A program made the translations under genes and the position numbers. The notes under the pieces were generated by a model. It had not been told where the DNA came from and searched no databases. It saw nothing but the letters and a program-made list of their open reading frames with translations. Positions 15,016 to 24,796 of a stretch of DNA of 64,000 nt are shown here, one piece after another (position 1 is the stretch's first letter; every line of letters starts with the position of its first letter). Source of the DNA: Beutenbergia cavernae DSM 12333 (GTDB lineage Bacteria; Actinomycetota; Actinomycetes; Actinomycetales; Beutenbergiaceae); contig NC_012669.1 in assembly GCF_000023105.1 (NCBI RefSeq), positions 3,783,025 through 3,847,024 of the forward strand, read 5' to 3'.

Positions 15016-16032
15016 ATGTCGCCGGAACGTCCCGGAGTCCGCGAGATCGCTCGGCTCGCCGGCGTCTCGACGGCCACCGTGTCGCGCGTCTACCGCGGGG
15101 TCGGACAGGTCTCGCCCGAGATGCGCGAACGTGTGCTGTCGGCGATCGAGACGCACGGCTACCGCCCCTCGTCGTTCGGCCGCGCGCTCTCGCGCCGGCG
15201 CCACGAAGCCGTCGGGATCGTGTTCCCCGGCCTGTCCGGTCCGTACTTCGCCGAGCTCATCCAGGGCTTCGAGGCCGTCGCGCTCGAGGCCCGGGCGAGC
15301 GTCCACGTCGTCGGCACGCACCTGCTCCGCAGCGCCGACGCCGACGTGCGGGCCCTCGCCGACCACGTCGACGGCATCGCCGTGCACGCCGGCACCCTGC
15401 CGTCCGAGGTCGTCGACGAGCTGGCCGAGCTCATGCCGCTCGTCGTCCTCGGCGCCACCCCGGACGAGCGCCACACATCGGTCCGCACCGACCATGCACC
15501 GGTGCTCGACCTCGTCGAGCACCTCATCACCGACCACGGCCTGCGGGACCTCGTGTTCTTCGGCGACCCGGACGGGCCGCCCGACGTCGCCGCCCGGTGG
15601 GACGGCTTCCGCGCCGCGCACGAGCGGCACGGCCTGGTCCCGGTCCGGGAACCCCTCGACCTCGGCCTCGCGTTCGACGACGGGCTGCTCGCCGCCGACG
15701 CGGTGCTCGCGCCCGAGCACCGGCGCATCGACGGCGTCGTCTGCGCCAACGACGAGACGGCCCTCGGCTTCCTCATGGGCGCCCTCGGCCGCGGTGTCCG
15801 CGTGCCCGAGGACGTCGTCGTCGTCGGGATCGACGACGTGCCGATGAGCTCCGTCGTCCGGCCCGCCCTCACCACCGTCGCCCGACCGCTCCGCGAGCTC
15901 GCGGAGACGTCGGCACGGCTCCTGCTCGATCTCGTCGAGGGACGGGACGTCCCCGGCGAGACCGTGCTCCCCAGCTCGCTCGTGATCCGCACGAGCTGCG
16001 GCTGCCCACCGGCCGCACCCGCACCGGCGTAG
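15016..16032 (+). CDS. LacI-family transcriptional regulator
   Basis: The ATG at 15016 follows AAGGAG by six bases and gives 338 residues. The N-terminal helix-turn-helix is IARLAGVSTATVSRVYRG with the hinge region after it. A periplasmic-binding-like ligand domain follows (VGIVFPGLSGPYFAELIQG; GIDDVPMSS near the end). The family binds a sugar or sugar derivative and leaves the operator. The perfect palindrome just upstream and the importer genes downstream (58-base gap) suggest it controls the whole GH35/ABC locus. Confidence 0.93.
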   Translation: MSPERPGVREIARLAGVSTATVSRVYRGVGQVSPEMRERVLSAIETHGYRPSSFGRALSRRRHEAVGIVFPGLSGPYFAELIQGFEAVALEARASVHVVGTHLLRSADADVRALADHVDGIAVHAGTLPSEVVDELAELMPLVVLGATPDERHTSVRTDHAPVLDLVEHLITDHGLRDLVFFGDPDGPPDVAARWDGFRAAHERHGLVPVREPLDLGLAFDDGLLAADAVLAPEHRRIDGVVCANDETALGFLMGALGRGVRVPEDVVVVGIDDVPMSSVVRPALTTVARPLRELAETSARLLLDLVEGRDVPGETVLPSSLVIRTSCGCPPAAPAPA

Positions 16033-16090
16033 CCGGCGCACCACCGGACGCGCCGAGCCCGGCGCACCCGACACGAGGAGGTGTCTCGAG

Positions 16091-17794
16091 ATGAGCAGTG
16101 CACGCAGATGGGGCAGACGTGCGATCGCCGCGATGACGGTGGCCGCCGTCGTCGGCCTGGCCGCCTGCACCGGCACCGAGGGCCAGGACGACGCGACCAC
16201 CGCCGAGGAGGGCATGGTCCCGTATCTCAACTTCGGCGGCTTCGGCGGCGGGGCGAACCCGCAGGCGAACTACAACCCGTACACGCCGACCACGCGGCTG
16301 TCGGCCGTCGACTACGTCTACGAGACGCTGTTCGTCATCAACGACTACACGTGCGAGGAGGTCCCCTGGCTCGCGACGGAGTACGAGTGGGTCGACGACC
16401 GCACGGTCGACCTCACGATGCGTGACGGCGTGACGTGGAACGACGGCGAGGCGTTCGACGCCGAGGACGTCGTGTTCACGTTCCAGATGCTCAAGGAGTA
16501 CCCCGCCCTCGACGAGCAGGGCGTGTGGCGCGTGCTGGAGGACGTCGTCGCCTCCGACGACGGCACCGTCCGGATGACGTTCACCGAGCCCGGTCTCGCG
16601 TTCTTCACGCAGATCGCCGTCGTGAAGATCGTGCCGGAGCACATCTGGTCGGCGGTCGAGGACCCGGTGACGTTCACGAACTCCGAGGCGCCGGTCGGCA
16701 CGGGCCCGATGACCGTCCAGTCGTTCAACGGGCAGCAGCTCGTCATCGAGCGCAACCCCGACCACTGGAACGCCGACGAGATCCGGGTGCAGGAGATCCG
16801 GTTCTCCAAGGCCGACGACGGCGGGCAGGTCGACCAGCTCAAGCTCATCCGGGGCGACTACGACATGAACGCGATGTTCATCCCGAACATCGACGAGGTC
16901 TACGTGGCCGAGGACCCGGAGAACAACCACTACTGGTTCCCCGCCGGCTCGCCGATCTCGCTGTACCTGAACCTCGAGATGGCGCCGTTCGACGACGTCG
17001 CGTTCCGGCAGGCGATCGCCCAGGCGATCAACCGCGACGAGATCATCGAGCGCGCCCAGCAGGGCTACGTCGACGCCGCGAGCCAGACCGGGCTGGTGCT
17101 GCCCGGCCAGTCGGACTGGCTGCCCGAGCAGTACGCCGACGGCGCGTACGTCGGCTTCGACGTCGACAGCGCCGCCGCGGACCTCGACGCCGCCGGCTAC
17201 ACCACCGACTCGCAGGGCCGCCGCCTCGACGCCGACGGTCAGCCGATGACGTTCGAGCTCATCGTCCCCGGCGGCTGGAACGACTGGGTGATCGCCGCGG
17301 AGGTCATCCGCGACAACCTCGCCGAGGTGGGCATCGGCGTCGACGTCCAGACGCCGACGCCGGAGGTCGTCACGCAGGACCGGCTCCGCGGGAACTACGA
17401 GATGACGTTCGGCGTGCGCGGCGGCTCGTGCCACATGCTGCGCAACTTCGCGGAGCCGCTGGGCAGCGCGTCGACGGCGCCGATCGGCGAGGAGACGACG
17501 CCGAGCGGCCAGCCGGTCACGAACGAGGTCCGCTGGGTCGACGAGGAGACGGACGCCCTGCTGGAGGAGCTGCGCGTGGCCACGGATCCCGAGGACCAGC
17601 GCGCCGCCGTCGCCGGCCTGACCGAGATCATGGTCGAGGAGATGCCGTACATCCAGCTCTGGTACGGCGCCAACTGGTTCCAGTACTCCACCCGGAACGC
17701 CGTCGGCTGGCCGAGCGAGGACGACCCGTACGCCAAGCCCAGCAACATGCTGCTCGTCCTGCAGAACCTGCGCCCGGCCTCGACCGGCGACTGA
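16091..17794 (+). CDS. ABC transporter substrate-binding lipoprotein (family 5, oligopeptide/oligosaccharide type)
   Basis: A 567-residue lipoprotein with a GAGGAGG ribosome site. The signal peptide ends in the lipobox VGLAAC (Cys26). The body matches SBP family 5: YVYETLFVIND, DGVTWNDGEAFDAEDVVFTF, GTGPMTVQSF, FDDVAFRQAIAQAINRDEII and a C-terminal EEMPYIQLWYGANW. Family members bind peptides, nickel or, in many soil actinobacteria, plant oligosaccharides. The GH35, dehydrogenase and LacI neighbours favour a galactose-containing oligosaccharide. It leads the four-gene importer operon. Confidence 0.92.
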   Translation: MSSARRWGRRAIAAMTVAAVVGLAACTGTEGQDDATTAEEGMVPYLNFGGFGGGANPQANYNPYTPTTRLSAVDYVYETLFVINDYTCEEVPWLATEYEWVDDRTVDLTMRDGVTWNDGEAFDAEDVVFTFQMLKEYPALDEQGVWRVLEDVVASDDGTVRMTFTEPGLAFFTQIAVVKIVPEHIWSAVEDPVTFTNSEAPVGTGPMTVQSFNGQQLVIERNPDHWNADEIRVQEIRFSKADDGGQVDQLKLIRGDYDMNAMFIPNIDEVYVAEDPENNHYWFPAGSPISLYLNLEMAPFDDVAFRQAIAQAINRDEIIERAQQGYVDAASQTGLVLPGQSDWLPEQYADGAYVGFDVDSAAADLDAAGYTTDSQGRRLDADGQPMTFELIVPGGWNDWVIAAEVIRDNLAEVGIGVDVQTPTPEVVTQDRLRGNYEMTFGVRGGSCHMLRNFAEPLGSASTAPIGEETTPSGQPVTNEVRWVDEETDALLEELRVATDPEDQRAAVAGLTEIMVEEMPYIQLWYGANWFQYSTRNAVGWPSEDDPYAKPSNMLLVLQNLRPASTGD

Positions 17795-17804
17795 GGGAGC
17801 GGCC

Positions 17805-18800
17805 GTGCTGTACTTCCTGCGCCGGCTGGGGTTCTTCCTCGCCACGCTGTGGGCGGCGGTGACGCTGAACTTCGTCATCCCCCGCCTGCAGCCGGGCGAC
17901 CCCGCCGAGGCGCTCGTGCAACGGCTGACCGGTGAGGGCACCGCCCTGGACCCGCAACAGGTCCAGGCGGTGCGCCTCATGCTCGGCATCGAGGGCGAGG
18001 GCATCGTCCAGCAGTACCTCGACTACCTCGGCGCGGTGGTGCGAGGCGACTTCGGGCCGTCGTACACGTACTTCCCGTACTCCGTGACCGAGGTCATCTC
18101 GCAGGCGTTGCCGTGGACGCTCGTGCTCGTCGGGACGACGACGATCATCTCGTTCGTCGTCGGCACGCTGCTCGGCACGTGGGCGGCCTACCGCCGCGGC
18201 ACGCGCGTGGACTCGGTGCTGACGCTCGGGTCGACGTTCCTCTCGACGCTGCCGTTCTTCTGGATCGCGCTCATGCTCATCTACGTCTTCGCGTTCCAGC
18301 TGCAGTGGTTCCCGGAGAGCGGCGGCTACGGGCCGGGATCCACCCCCGGCTGGAACTGGACGTTCATCTCGGACGCGTTCCAGCACTCCGTGCTGCCGGC
18401 CCTGTCGCTGCTCATCACGGGGCCGCTCGGCTGGATCCTCGCGATGCGCAACAACATGGTGCAGATGCTCGGCGAGGACCACACGCGGTTCGCCCGCGCC
18501 CGCGGGCTCCGGGACCGGCGCATCGCGCTCACCTACGGGGGCCGGATCGCGATCCTGCCGAGCGTCACGGGGTTCGCCCTGGCGCTCGGGGGCCTGCTCG
18601 GCGGCACCCTCCTCGTGGAGACGATCTTCAACTACCCCGGGCTGGGCCGCCTGCTGCTGGAGTCGGTGAACAACCGGGACTACCCGCTGCTCCAGGCGCT
18701 GTTCCTGCTCACGACGACGGGCGTGCTCCTCGGCAACCTCATGGCCGACTTCCTGTACGGCGTCCTCGATCCACGCGTCCGACGGGAGGTCGCGACATGA
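17805..18800 (+). CDS. ABC transporter permease, DppB type
   Basis: A 331-residue integral membrane protein with about six helices. The GTG start is preceded by GAGGGAG and lies ten bases after the binding-protein stop. It has an N-terminal helix (FFLATLWAAVTLNFVIPRL), then the periplasmic loop common to DppB proteins. The EAA-type loop that contacts the ATPases is near residue 225 (ARARGLRDRRI), and LVETIFNYPGLGRLL follows. Its stop overlaps the next permease start (ATGA), so equimolar synthesis is likely. Confidence 0.92.
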   Translation: MLYFLRRLGFFLATLWAAVTLNFVIPRLQPGDPAEALVQRLTGEGTALDPQQVQAVRLMLGIEGEGIVQQYLDYLGAVVRGDFGPSYTYFPYSVTEVISQALPWTLVLVGTTTIISFVVGTLLGTWAAYRRGTRVDSVLTLGSTFLSTLPFFWIALMLIYVFAFQLQWFPESGGYGPGSTPGWNWTFISDAFQHSVLPALSLLITGPLGWILAMRNNMVQMLGEDHTRFARARGLRDRRIALTYGGRIAILPSVTGFALALGGLLGGTLLVETIFNYPGLGRLLLESVNNRDYPLLQALFLLTTTGVLLGNLMADFLYGVLDPRVRREVAT

Positions 18801-19732
18801 CCGCCAACCTCACGACCGAGGTCCAGCCGCCGCCACCGGAGGACGAGGCGCGCGTCGACGTCGCGTTCGCCGACGCGGGCCGGCACTCGTGGGTCCCCGG
18901 CTGGGCCGTCATCCTCTGGCGGAACAAGAAGTGCCGCGTCGGGCTCCTCATGGTGCTCGCGTTCTGCCTGGTCGCGCTGTTCGCTCCCGTGATCGCGCCG
19001 TACGGGCCGCGGGAGGCGACCGGCGACATCAGCGCCGACCCGAGCGGCACGTACTGGCTGGGCACGACGAACCGCGGTGAGGACATCTTCAGCCAGCTCG
19101 TCTACGGCGCCCGGACGTCGCTCCTCGTCGGCATCGTCGCGGGGGCGATCTCCACGGTGATCTCGCTCGCCGTCGGCCTCACCGCCGGGTACCGGCAGGG
19201 GCTCGTCGACGAGGTGCTGAGCTTCGCGACCAACCTGGCGCTCGTCGTCCCCGTGCTGCCGCTCATCGTCATGCTCGCCGCGTACTCACCGGTCCGCGGG
19301 CTGTGGCTCATCATCGGGGTCATCTCGATCACCGGCTGGGCGTACGGCGCCCGGATCAAGCGGTCCCAGGTCATCACCCTGCGCACCCGGGACTACGTGA
19401 CGGCGGCCCGGCTCGCCGGCGACTCGACGGCGCGGATCATCTGGCGGGAGATCCTGCCGAACATGACGTCGCTCGTCGTCGTCGGGTTCATGGGTGCGGC
19501 CCTCGGCGCGATCGGCGGCGAGGCGGGGCTGGCGTTCCTCGGGCTCGGCGACCCGCGCACGACCAGCTGGGGCACGATGCTCAACCAGGCGAACGTGGGC
19601 GGCGCGCTCATCACCGGCCAGTGGGCGTGGCTCGGCGCGCCGGGGCTCGCGCTGGCGCTGCTCATCTGCAGCTTCACGCTCATCAACTTCGGCGTCGACG
19701 CGCTGAGCAACCCGCACCTGAGGGAGGACTGA
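18797..19732 (+). CDS. ABC transporter permease, DppC type
   Basis: The ATG at 18797 overlaps the stop of the first permease (ATGA) and yields 311 residues. It has the DppC-type N-terminal extension, a first helix around 45-65, a periplasmic segment with GTTNRGEDIFSQLVYGARTSL, and the EAA loop YVTAARLAGDSTARIIWREILPN (about 200) that contacts the ATPase. It pairs with the DppB-type protein to form the membrane channel of the importer. Confidence 0.92.
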   Translation: MTANLTTEVQPPPPEDEARVDVAFADAGRHSWVPGWAVILWRNKKCRVGLLMVLAFCLVALFAPVIAPYGPREATGDISADPSGTYWLGTTNRGEDIFSQLVYGARTSLLVGIVAGAISTVISLAVGLTAGYRQGLVDEVLSFATNLALVVPVLPLIVMLAAYSPVRGLWLIIGVISITGWAYGARIKRSQVITLRTRDYVTAARLAGDSTARIIWREILPNMTSLVVVGFMGAALGAIGGEAGLAFLGLGDPRTTSWGTMLNQANVGGALITGQWAWLGAPGLALALLICSFTLINFGVDALSNPHLRED

Positions 19733-21348
19733 TGGCGCTCCTCGAGGTCGACCACCTGTCGGTCACGTACGCCCCGCGCGACGGCGTCCCGGTGGACGCC
19801 GTGCGCGACGTCAGCCTCGTCGTCGACCAGGGTGAGTTCGTCGGCCTGGTCGGCGAGTCCGGGTCGGGCAAGTCCACGCTCGGCAACGCGATCCTCCAGC
19901 TGCTCGACAAGCCGGCCCGGCGCACGGCCGGGTCGGTCCGGTTCGACGGGCAGGATCTCGCCGACCTCGACCCCGAGGAGCTGCGCCGGCTGCGCTGGGT
20001 CGACCTGTCGACGGTGTTCCAGTCGAGCATGAACTCGCTGAACCCGGTCATCACCGTCGCGGCGCAGTTCGAGGACACGTTCCGCGCGCACGACGAGCGG
20101 CTCTCCCCCGCCGACCTCCGCCGGCGCGCCGTCGAGGCGTTGGCGATGGTGTCGCTCGACGAACGGACGCTCACGTCGTACGCGCACGAGCTGTCCGGCG
20201 GGATGCGGCAGCGCGTCTCGCTCGCGCTGGCGCTCGCGCTCCGGCCCCGCTTCGTGCTGCTGGACGAGCCGACCACCGGGCTCGACGTGCTCGTGCAGCG
20301 GCGGATCCTCGACCGGCTGCGCGCCCTGCAGGCCGACCTGGGCTTCGCCGTCCTGTTCGTCACGCACGACATCGGCGCCGTCCTCGAGATGGCCGACCGG
20401 ATGCTCGTGATGACCGAGGGCGAGATCGTCGAGGACGCCGCGGCTGCCGACGTGCTGCTCCGCCCTGCGCACCCGTACACGCAGTCGCTCCTGGCGTCGT
20501 ACGCAGCGACCCGCACCCCGGTCCCCCACCGGGCCGCGGACGCCGTCGAGCCGGAGGTCGTGCTGCGCGTCGAGGACGTGCGGCGCCGGTACGTCACCGG
20601 GCGCGGCCGCAACCGGACGGCGGTCCAGGCTCTCGACGGCGTCTCGCTCGAGCTGCGCTCGGGGAAGGTCACGGCCCTGGTCGGGCAGAGCGGGTCGGGC
20701 AAGTCGACGATCGCGCGCATGGTGCTCGGCGTCGAGCGGCCGGACAGCGGCCGGGTGCTGTTCGGCGACGTCCAGGTCGATGCGCTGCGCCGGGCGGGGC
20801 TGCGCGACTACCGGCGCCACGTCCAGATGGTGTTCCAGGACCCCTTCGCCTCGCTCAACCCCACGGTACCGGTGGGGGCCGCGCTCGCGCGCCCCCTGCT
20901 GAACTTCGGCGGGGCCACACGTGCGGACGTCCGCGACCGCGCCGCGGCCCTGCTCGAGCAGGTCGGGCTCACGCCGACGGCGCACTACCTCGAGCGCCTG
21001 CCCCACCAGCTGTCCGGCGGGCAGCGCCAGCGCGTGGTGATCGCCCGGGCGCTCGCGCCGGACCCGGCGATCCTCGTGGCCGACGAGCCCGTCTCGATGC
21101 TCGACGTGTCGATCCGCGCCGAGATCCTCGCGCTCCTCGCCTCGCTCGTCGCGGAACGCGAGCTGGCGATGCTGTACATCACCCACGACCTGCTGTCCGC
21201 TCGCGCGCTGGCCGACGACGTCGTCGTCCTGTCCGAGGGCGCCGTCGTCGAGCACGGGCCGACGGCGCGGGTGGTCGAGCAACCCGAGCACCCGTACACG
21301 CGGGAGCTGCTCGCGGCGATCCCGGACCCGTACGCCGACGCCGGCTGA
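19732..21348 (+). CDS. Fused double ABC ATPase (DppD-DppF type) of the oligosaccharide importer
   Basis: The ATG shares one base with the permease stop (TGATG) and gives 538 residues. There are two complete nucleotide-binding domains in one chain. The first (about 1-260) has Walker A GESGSGKST, signature LSGGMRQRVSLA and Walker B FVLLDEPTTGLD. The second (about 275-538) has GQSGSGKST, QDPFASLNPT, LSGGQRQRVVIA and ILVADEPVSMLD. DppD and DppF are separate proteins in enterics; the fusion is common in actinobacteria. Both sites look intact. It ends the operon just before two inverted repeats. Confidence 0.93.
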   Translation: MALLEVDHLSVTYAPRDGVPVDAVRDVSLVVDQGEFVGLVGESGSGKSTLGNAILQLLDKPARRTAGSVRFDGQDLADLDPEELRRLRWVDLSTVFQSSMNSLNPVITVAAQFEDTFRAHDERLSPADLRRRAVEALAMVSLDERTLTSYAHELSGGMRQRVSLALALALRPRFVLLDEPTTGLDVLVQRRILDRLRALQADLGFAVLFVTHDIGAVLEMADRMLVMTEGEIVEDAAAADVLLRPAHPYTQSLLASYAATRTPVPHRAADAVEPEVVLRVEDVRRRYVTGRGRNRTAVQALDGVSLELRSGKVTALVGQSGSGKSTIARMVLGVERPDSGRVLFGDVQVDALRRAGLRDYRRHVQMVFQDPFASLNPTVPVGAALARPLLNFGGATRADVRDRAAALLEQVGLTPTAHYLERLPHQLSGGQRQRVVIARALAPDPAILVADEPVSMLDVSIRAEILALLASLVAERELAMLYITHDLLSARALADDVVVLSEGAVVEHGPTARVVEQPEHPYTRELLAAIPDPYADAG

Positions 21349-21367
21349 CGGCTCCGGCTGGCGGACG

Positions 21368-21436
21368 CCGAGTGCGGGGTCAGCGTCCGAGTGCGGAGCG
21401 GTGCGCACCGCACTCGGACGCACGCCCCGCACTCGG
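21368..21436. repeat. Long imperfect inverted repeat (29-nt arms)
   Basis: The arms 21368-21396 and 21408-21436 pair at 26 of 29 positions; the mismatches form one three-base internal bubble. The loop is 11 bases. The element CGAGTGCGG occurs twice in each orientation, so the arms are also internally repetitive. It lies just after the importer operon and 12 bases before a second hairpin. It could terminate, stabilise the mRNA end, or be a REP-like element. Confidence 0.7.
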
Positions 21437-21448
21437 GCGCGCGTTCGC

Positions 21449-21488
21449 GAACGGGCCCGGATCCTCGAGCGAGGATCCGGGCCCGTTC
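21449..21488. terminator. 19-bp perfect hairpin between convergent operons
   Basis: The arms 21449-21467 and 21470-21488 are exact reverse complements with only AG at the centre; in RNA a loop of about six bases would open. It contains GGGCCCGGATCC. It sits between the plus-strand importer stop (21348) and the minus-strand clpC stop (21509) and could serve both as a terminator. Confidence 0.72.
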
Positions 21489-21508
21489 TCGCACCGTGCG
21501 TGCGGGGC

Positions 21509-24040
21509 TCAGTCGAGCCGCGGCAGCTCCGCGTCGGTCACCGTGCCACCGGGACCGGCGCCGACGGCGACCGGCTCGGCGTCCGCCGACCGCGGCGAAC
21601 CGACGAACGTGAACTCGCCCAGCAGGCCTTCGCCGACGGCGTCGACCGTGACCTTCTGGCCGGCCTTGAGCTCCCCGAACAGGATCTTCTCGGACAGCTG
21701 GTCCTCGATCTCCCGCTGGATCGCGCGGCGCAGGGGCCGTGCCCCGAGCACCGGGTCGTAGCCCTTCTCGGCGAGCAGGGCCTTCGCGGCGGGCGTGATC
21801 TCGATCGCCATGTCCTTGTCGGCCAGGCGCTTGTCCACCTTCGCGATCTCGAAGTCGACGATCGCGAAGATCTCCTCCTGCGAGAGCGTCGGGAAGACGA
21901 TCACGTCGTCCACGCGGTTGAGGAACTCCGGCCGGAAGTGCTGCTTGAGCTCGTCGTTCACCTTGGCCTTCATGCGCTCGTAGCTCGTCGACAGGTCACC
22001 GCCGGCCTGGAACCCCGTCTGGAGCCCCTTGGCGATGTCCCGCGTGCCGAGGTTCGTGGTCATGATGATCACGGTGTTCTTGAAGTCGACGACGCGGCCC
22101 TGGCTGTCCGTCAGGCGACCGTCCTCGAGGATCTGCAGCAGCGAGTTGAAGATGTCCGCGTGGGCCTTCTCCACCTCGTCGAACAGCACCACCGAGAACG
22201 GACGGCGCCGCACCTTCTCCGTGAGCTGGCCGCCCTCCTCGTACCCGACGTAGCCGGGCGGGGAGCCGAACAGCCGCGAGACCGTGTGCTTCTCGGAGAA
22301 CTCGCTCATGTCGAGCTGGATGAGCGCGTCCTCGTCGCCGAACAGGAACTCCGCGAGCGTCCGCGCGAGCAGCGTCTTTCCGACGCCGGTCGGGCCGGCG
22401 AAGATGAACGACCCACCCGGGCGCTTCGGGTCCTTGAGGCCGGCCCGCGTGCGGCGGATGGCCTGCGACAGCGCCTTGACGGCCGCCTCCTGGCCGACGA
22501 TCCGCTTGTGCAGCTCGTCCTCCATGCGCAGCAGCCGCGAGGACTCCTCCTCGGTCAGCTTGAACACGGGGATGCCCGTCGAGGCGGCGAGCACCTCGGC
22601 GATCAGCTCCTCGTCGACCTCCGCGACGGCGTCGAGGTCACCCGACTTCCACGCCTTCTCGCGGTCGAGACGGCGGTTCGTCAGCTGCTTCTCCTCGTCG
22701 CGCAGACGGGCGGCGCGCTCGAAGTCCTGGTCGTCGATCGCCGACTCCTTCGAGCGGCGCGTCTCGGCGATCTGGTCGTCGAGCTCGCGCAGCTCCGGCG
22801 GGGCCGTCATCCGGCGGATGCGCAGGCGCGCGCCCGCCTCGTCGATGAGGTCGATCGCCTTGTCGGGCAGGTAGCGGTCGTTGACGTACCGGTCGGCGAG
22901 CGTGGCCGCCGCGACGAGCGCGGCGTCGGTGATCGAGACGCGGTGGTGCGCCTCGTACCGGTCGCGCACGCCCTTGAGGATGTCGATGGCGTGCGTGAGG
23001 CTCGGCTCGTTGACGGTGATCGGCTGGAACCGACGCTCGAGCGCCGGGTCCTTCTCGACGTACTTGCGGTACTCGTCGAGCGTCGTCGCGCCGATCGTCT
23101 GCAGCTCGCCACGCGCCAGCATCGGCTTGAGGATGCTCGCGGCGTCGATCGCGCCCTCCGCGGCGCCCGCCCCGACGAGCGTGTGGATCTCGTCGATGAA
23201 CAGGATGATGTCGCCGCGCGTGCGGATCTCCTTGAGCACCTTCTTCAGGCGCTCCTCGAAGTCACCGCGGTAGCGCGACCCCGCGACGAGCGCGCCGAGG
23301 TCGAGCGTGTACAGCTGCTTGTCCTTGAGCGTCTCGGGCACGTCGCCGCGGACGATGTCCTGCGCGAGGCCCTCGACGACGGCGGTCTTGCCGACGCCGG
23401 GCTCGCCGACGAGCACGGGGTTGTTCTTCGTGCGGCGGGACAGGACCTGCATGACCCGCTCGGTCTCCGTCTCGCGCCCGATGACCGGGTCGAGCTTGCC
23501 CTCGCGCGCAGCCTGCGTGAGGTTGCGGCCGAACTGGTCGAGCACGGCCGAGCCCGAGGGCTGACCCTCGGTGGGACCGCCGGCTGCCACGGGCTCCTTG
23601 CCCTGGTAGCCCTGGACCAGCTGCAGCACCTGCTGGCGGACGCGGTTCAGGTCGGCGCCGAGCTTGCCGAGCACCTGCGCCGCGACTCCCTCGCCCTCCC
23701 GGATGAGACCCAGGAGGATGTGCTCGGTGCCGATGTAGTTGTGGCCGAGCTGGAGCGCCTCGCGCAGCGAGAGCTCGAGCACCTTCTTGGCGCGCGGCGT
23801 GAACGGGATGTGCCCGGTCGGGGCCTGCTGGCCCTCGCCGATGATCTCGATGACCTGCTGGCGGACGATGTCGAGCGAGATGCCGAGCGACTCCAGCGCC
23901 TTGGCGGCGACCCCCTCGCCCTCGTGGATGAGGCCCAGGAGGATGTGCTCGGTCCCGATGTAGTTGTGGTTGAGGAGCCTCGCCTCTTCTTGGGCGAGGA
24001 CGACGACCCGGCGGGCTCGGTCCGTGAACCTCTCGAACAT
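21509..24040 (-). CDS. clpC: ClpC, AAA+ unfoldase of the Clp protease
   Basis: An 843-residue class I Clp/Hsp100 protein. It starts with [20 protein letters not shown] and two N-terminal Clp repeats ([16 protein letters not shown] and [16 protein letters not shown]). The first AAA+ domain has Walker [14 protein letters not shown], and a UVR-like middle region ([15 protein letters not shown]) follows. The second AAA+ domain has [11 protein letters not shown] and ILFGELKAG near the end. It unfolds substrates for ClpP and is usually essential in actinobacteria. The GAGAGG ribosome site supports the start. A ClgR-like site lies about 105 bases upstream. Nothing in the sequence is unusual. Confidence 0.97.
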   Translation of the reverse strand: MFERFTDRARRVVVLAQEEARLLNHNYIGTEHILLGLIHEGEGVAAKALESLGISLDIVRQQVIEIIGEGQQAPTGHIPFTPRAKKVLELSLREALQLGHNYIGTEHILLGLIREGEGVAAQVLGKLGADLNRVRQQVLQLVQGYQGKEPVAAGGPTEGQPSGSAVLDQFGRNLTQAAREGKLDPVIGRETETERVMQVLSRRTKNNPVLVGEPGVGKTAVVEGLAQDIVRGDVPETLKDKQLYTLDLGALVAGSRYRGDFEERLKKVLKEIRTRGDIILFIDEIHTLVGAGAAEGAIDAASILKPMLARGELQTIGATTLDEYRKYVEKDPALERRFQPITVNEPSLTHAIDILKGVRDRYEAHHRVSITDAALVAAATLADRYVNDRYLPDKAIDLIDEAGARLRIRRMTAPPELRELDDQIAETRRSKESAIDDQDFERAARLRDEEKQLTNRRLDREKAWKSGDLDAVAEVDEELIAEVLAASTGIPVFKLTEEESSRLLRMEDELHKRIVGQEAAVKALSQAIRRTRAGLKDPKRPGGSFIFAGPTGVGKTLLARTLAEFLFGDEDALIQLDMSEFSEKHTVSRLFGSPPGYVGYEEGGQLTEKVRRRPFSVVLFDEVEKAHADIFNSLLQILEDGRLTDSQGRVVDFKNTVIIMTTNLGTRDIAKGLQTGFQAGGDLSTSYERMKAKVNDELKQHFRPEFLNRVDDVIVFPTLSQEEIFAIVDFEIAKVDKRLADKDMAIEITPAAKALLAEKGYDPVLGARPLRRAIQREIEDQLSEKILFGELKAGQKVTVDAVGEGLLGEFTFVGSPRSADAEPVAVGAGPGGTVTDAELPRLD

Positions 24041-24143
24041 GGTGCACCTCTCAGGGCGGCTCTGGCCGGGTTCCGACGACGACGGACCCGGCAGCGGCTG
24101 CGTTCATCCAGGCTAACCGTGCCGAGGGCTGCGTGATGCCCGT

Positions 24144-24157
24144 GTTCGCCCGTGGCG
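24144..24157. promoter_or_regulatory. ClgR-like binding site upstream of clpC
   Basis: The sequence GTTCGCCCGTGGCG fits the GTTCGC-N5-GCG pattern I recall for the Clp gene regulator ClgR of Streptomyces and corynebacteria. It lies 104-117 bases upstream of the clpC start, inside the only gap between clpC and the macro-domain gene. The match is one site judged by eye, so it is only a candidate. No clgR gene is in this window. Confidence 0.4.
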
Positions 24158-24210
24158 TGATATCGCAACGTCACGATCTGGTGAACGCCCGCGTGTCGCC
24201 GCCGGGCGGC

Positions 24211-24792
24211 TCAGCCGGCGCTGCGCTCGTCGTCGTCGTCGCGCACGATGCCCAACGCGGCCTCGAACGCCGCGAGCGCCGCCGCCGAGAACAGCACGAA
24301 CCGCACGAGCTCGAGCGCGCTCGCCGCCGGGTCGGCACCGTCGAGCCACGTGTCGACGGAGTCGACGGCGATGCGCGCGACCACGTCCACGTCCCACCCG
24401 AAGACTCCGGCGCTGACGGCCGGGAACGCGACGGAGCGGGCGCCGAGCCCGCCCGCGACGTCGAGGCTGCGCGTGAAGCACGAGGCCAGGAGCGCCGGGT
24501 CGCGCTGGCCGACGTGGGCGTTCGGACCGACCGTGTGCACCACCCATAGCGCGGGGAGGTTGCCGGCGCCGGTGGCGACGGCGTCGCCGACGCTCAGCCC
24601 GCGCGGCAGCACGGTACGCCGCAGGTCCTGGCACTCGGCGAGCAGGCTCGGCCCGGCCGCCCGGTGGATCGCGCCGTCGACGCCCCCGCCGCCGAGCAGC
24701 GAGGGGTTCGCGGCGTTGACGACGACGTCCACGTCCTGGGCGGTGATGTCGCCGAGCACTGCCTCTCGTCGCACGACCGTCCCGGGGCTCAT
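24211..24792 (-). CDS. Macro-domain protein (ADP-ribosyl/O-acetyl-ADP-ribose hydrolase-like)
   Basis: A 193-residue macro domain. It has the ADP-ribose-binding motifs GDITAQDVDVVVNAANPSLLGGGGVDGAIHRAAG (the loop with the key Asn and the GGGGVDGAIH turn), VHTVGPN, and FPAVSAGVFGWD around residue 125. Members such as E. coli YmdB remove the acetyl or ADP-ribosyl ester of ADP-ribose. The protein is longer than YmdB by an acidic tail (DDDDE). It runs in the same direction as the exporter upstream, whose stop (24797) is four bases before its start, so the two are probably co-transcribed. Confidence 0.9.
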   Translation of the reverse strand: MSPGTVVRREAVLGDITAQDVDVVVNAANPSLLGGGGVDGAIHRAAGPSLLAECQDLRRTVLPRGLSVGDAVATGAGNLPALWVVHTVGPNAHVGQRDPALLASCFTRSLDVAGGLGARSVAFPAVSAGVFGWDVDVVARIAVDSVDTWLDGADPAASALELVRFVLFSAAALAAFEAALGIVRDDDDERSAG

Positions 24793-24796
24793 CCCC

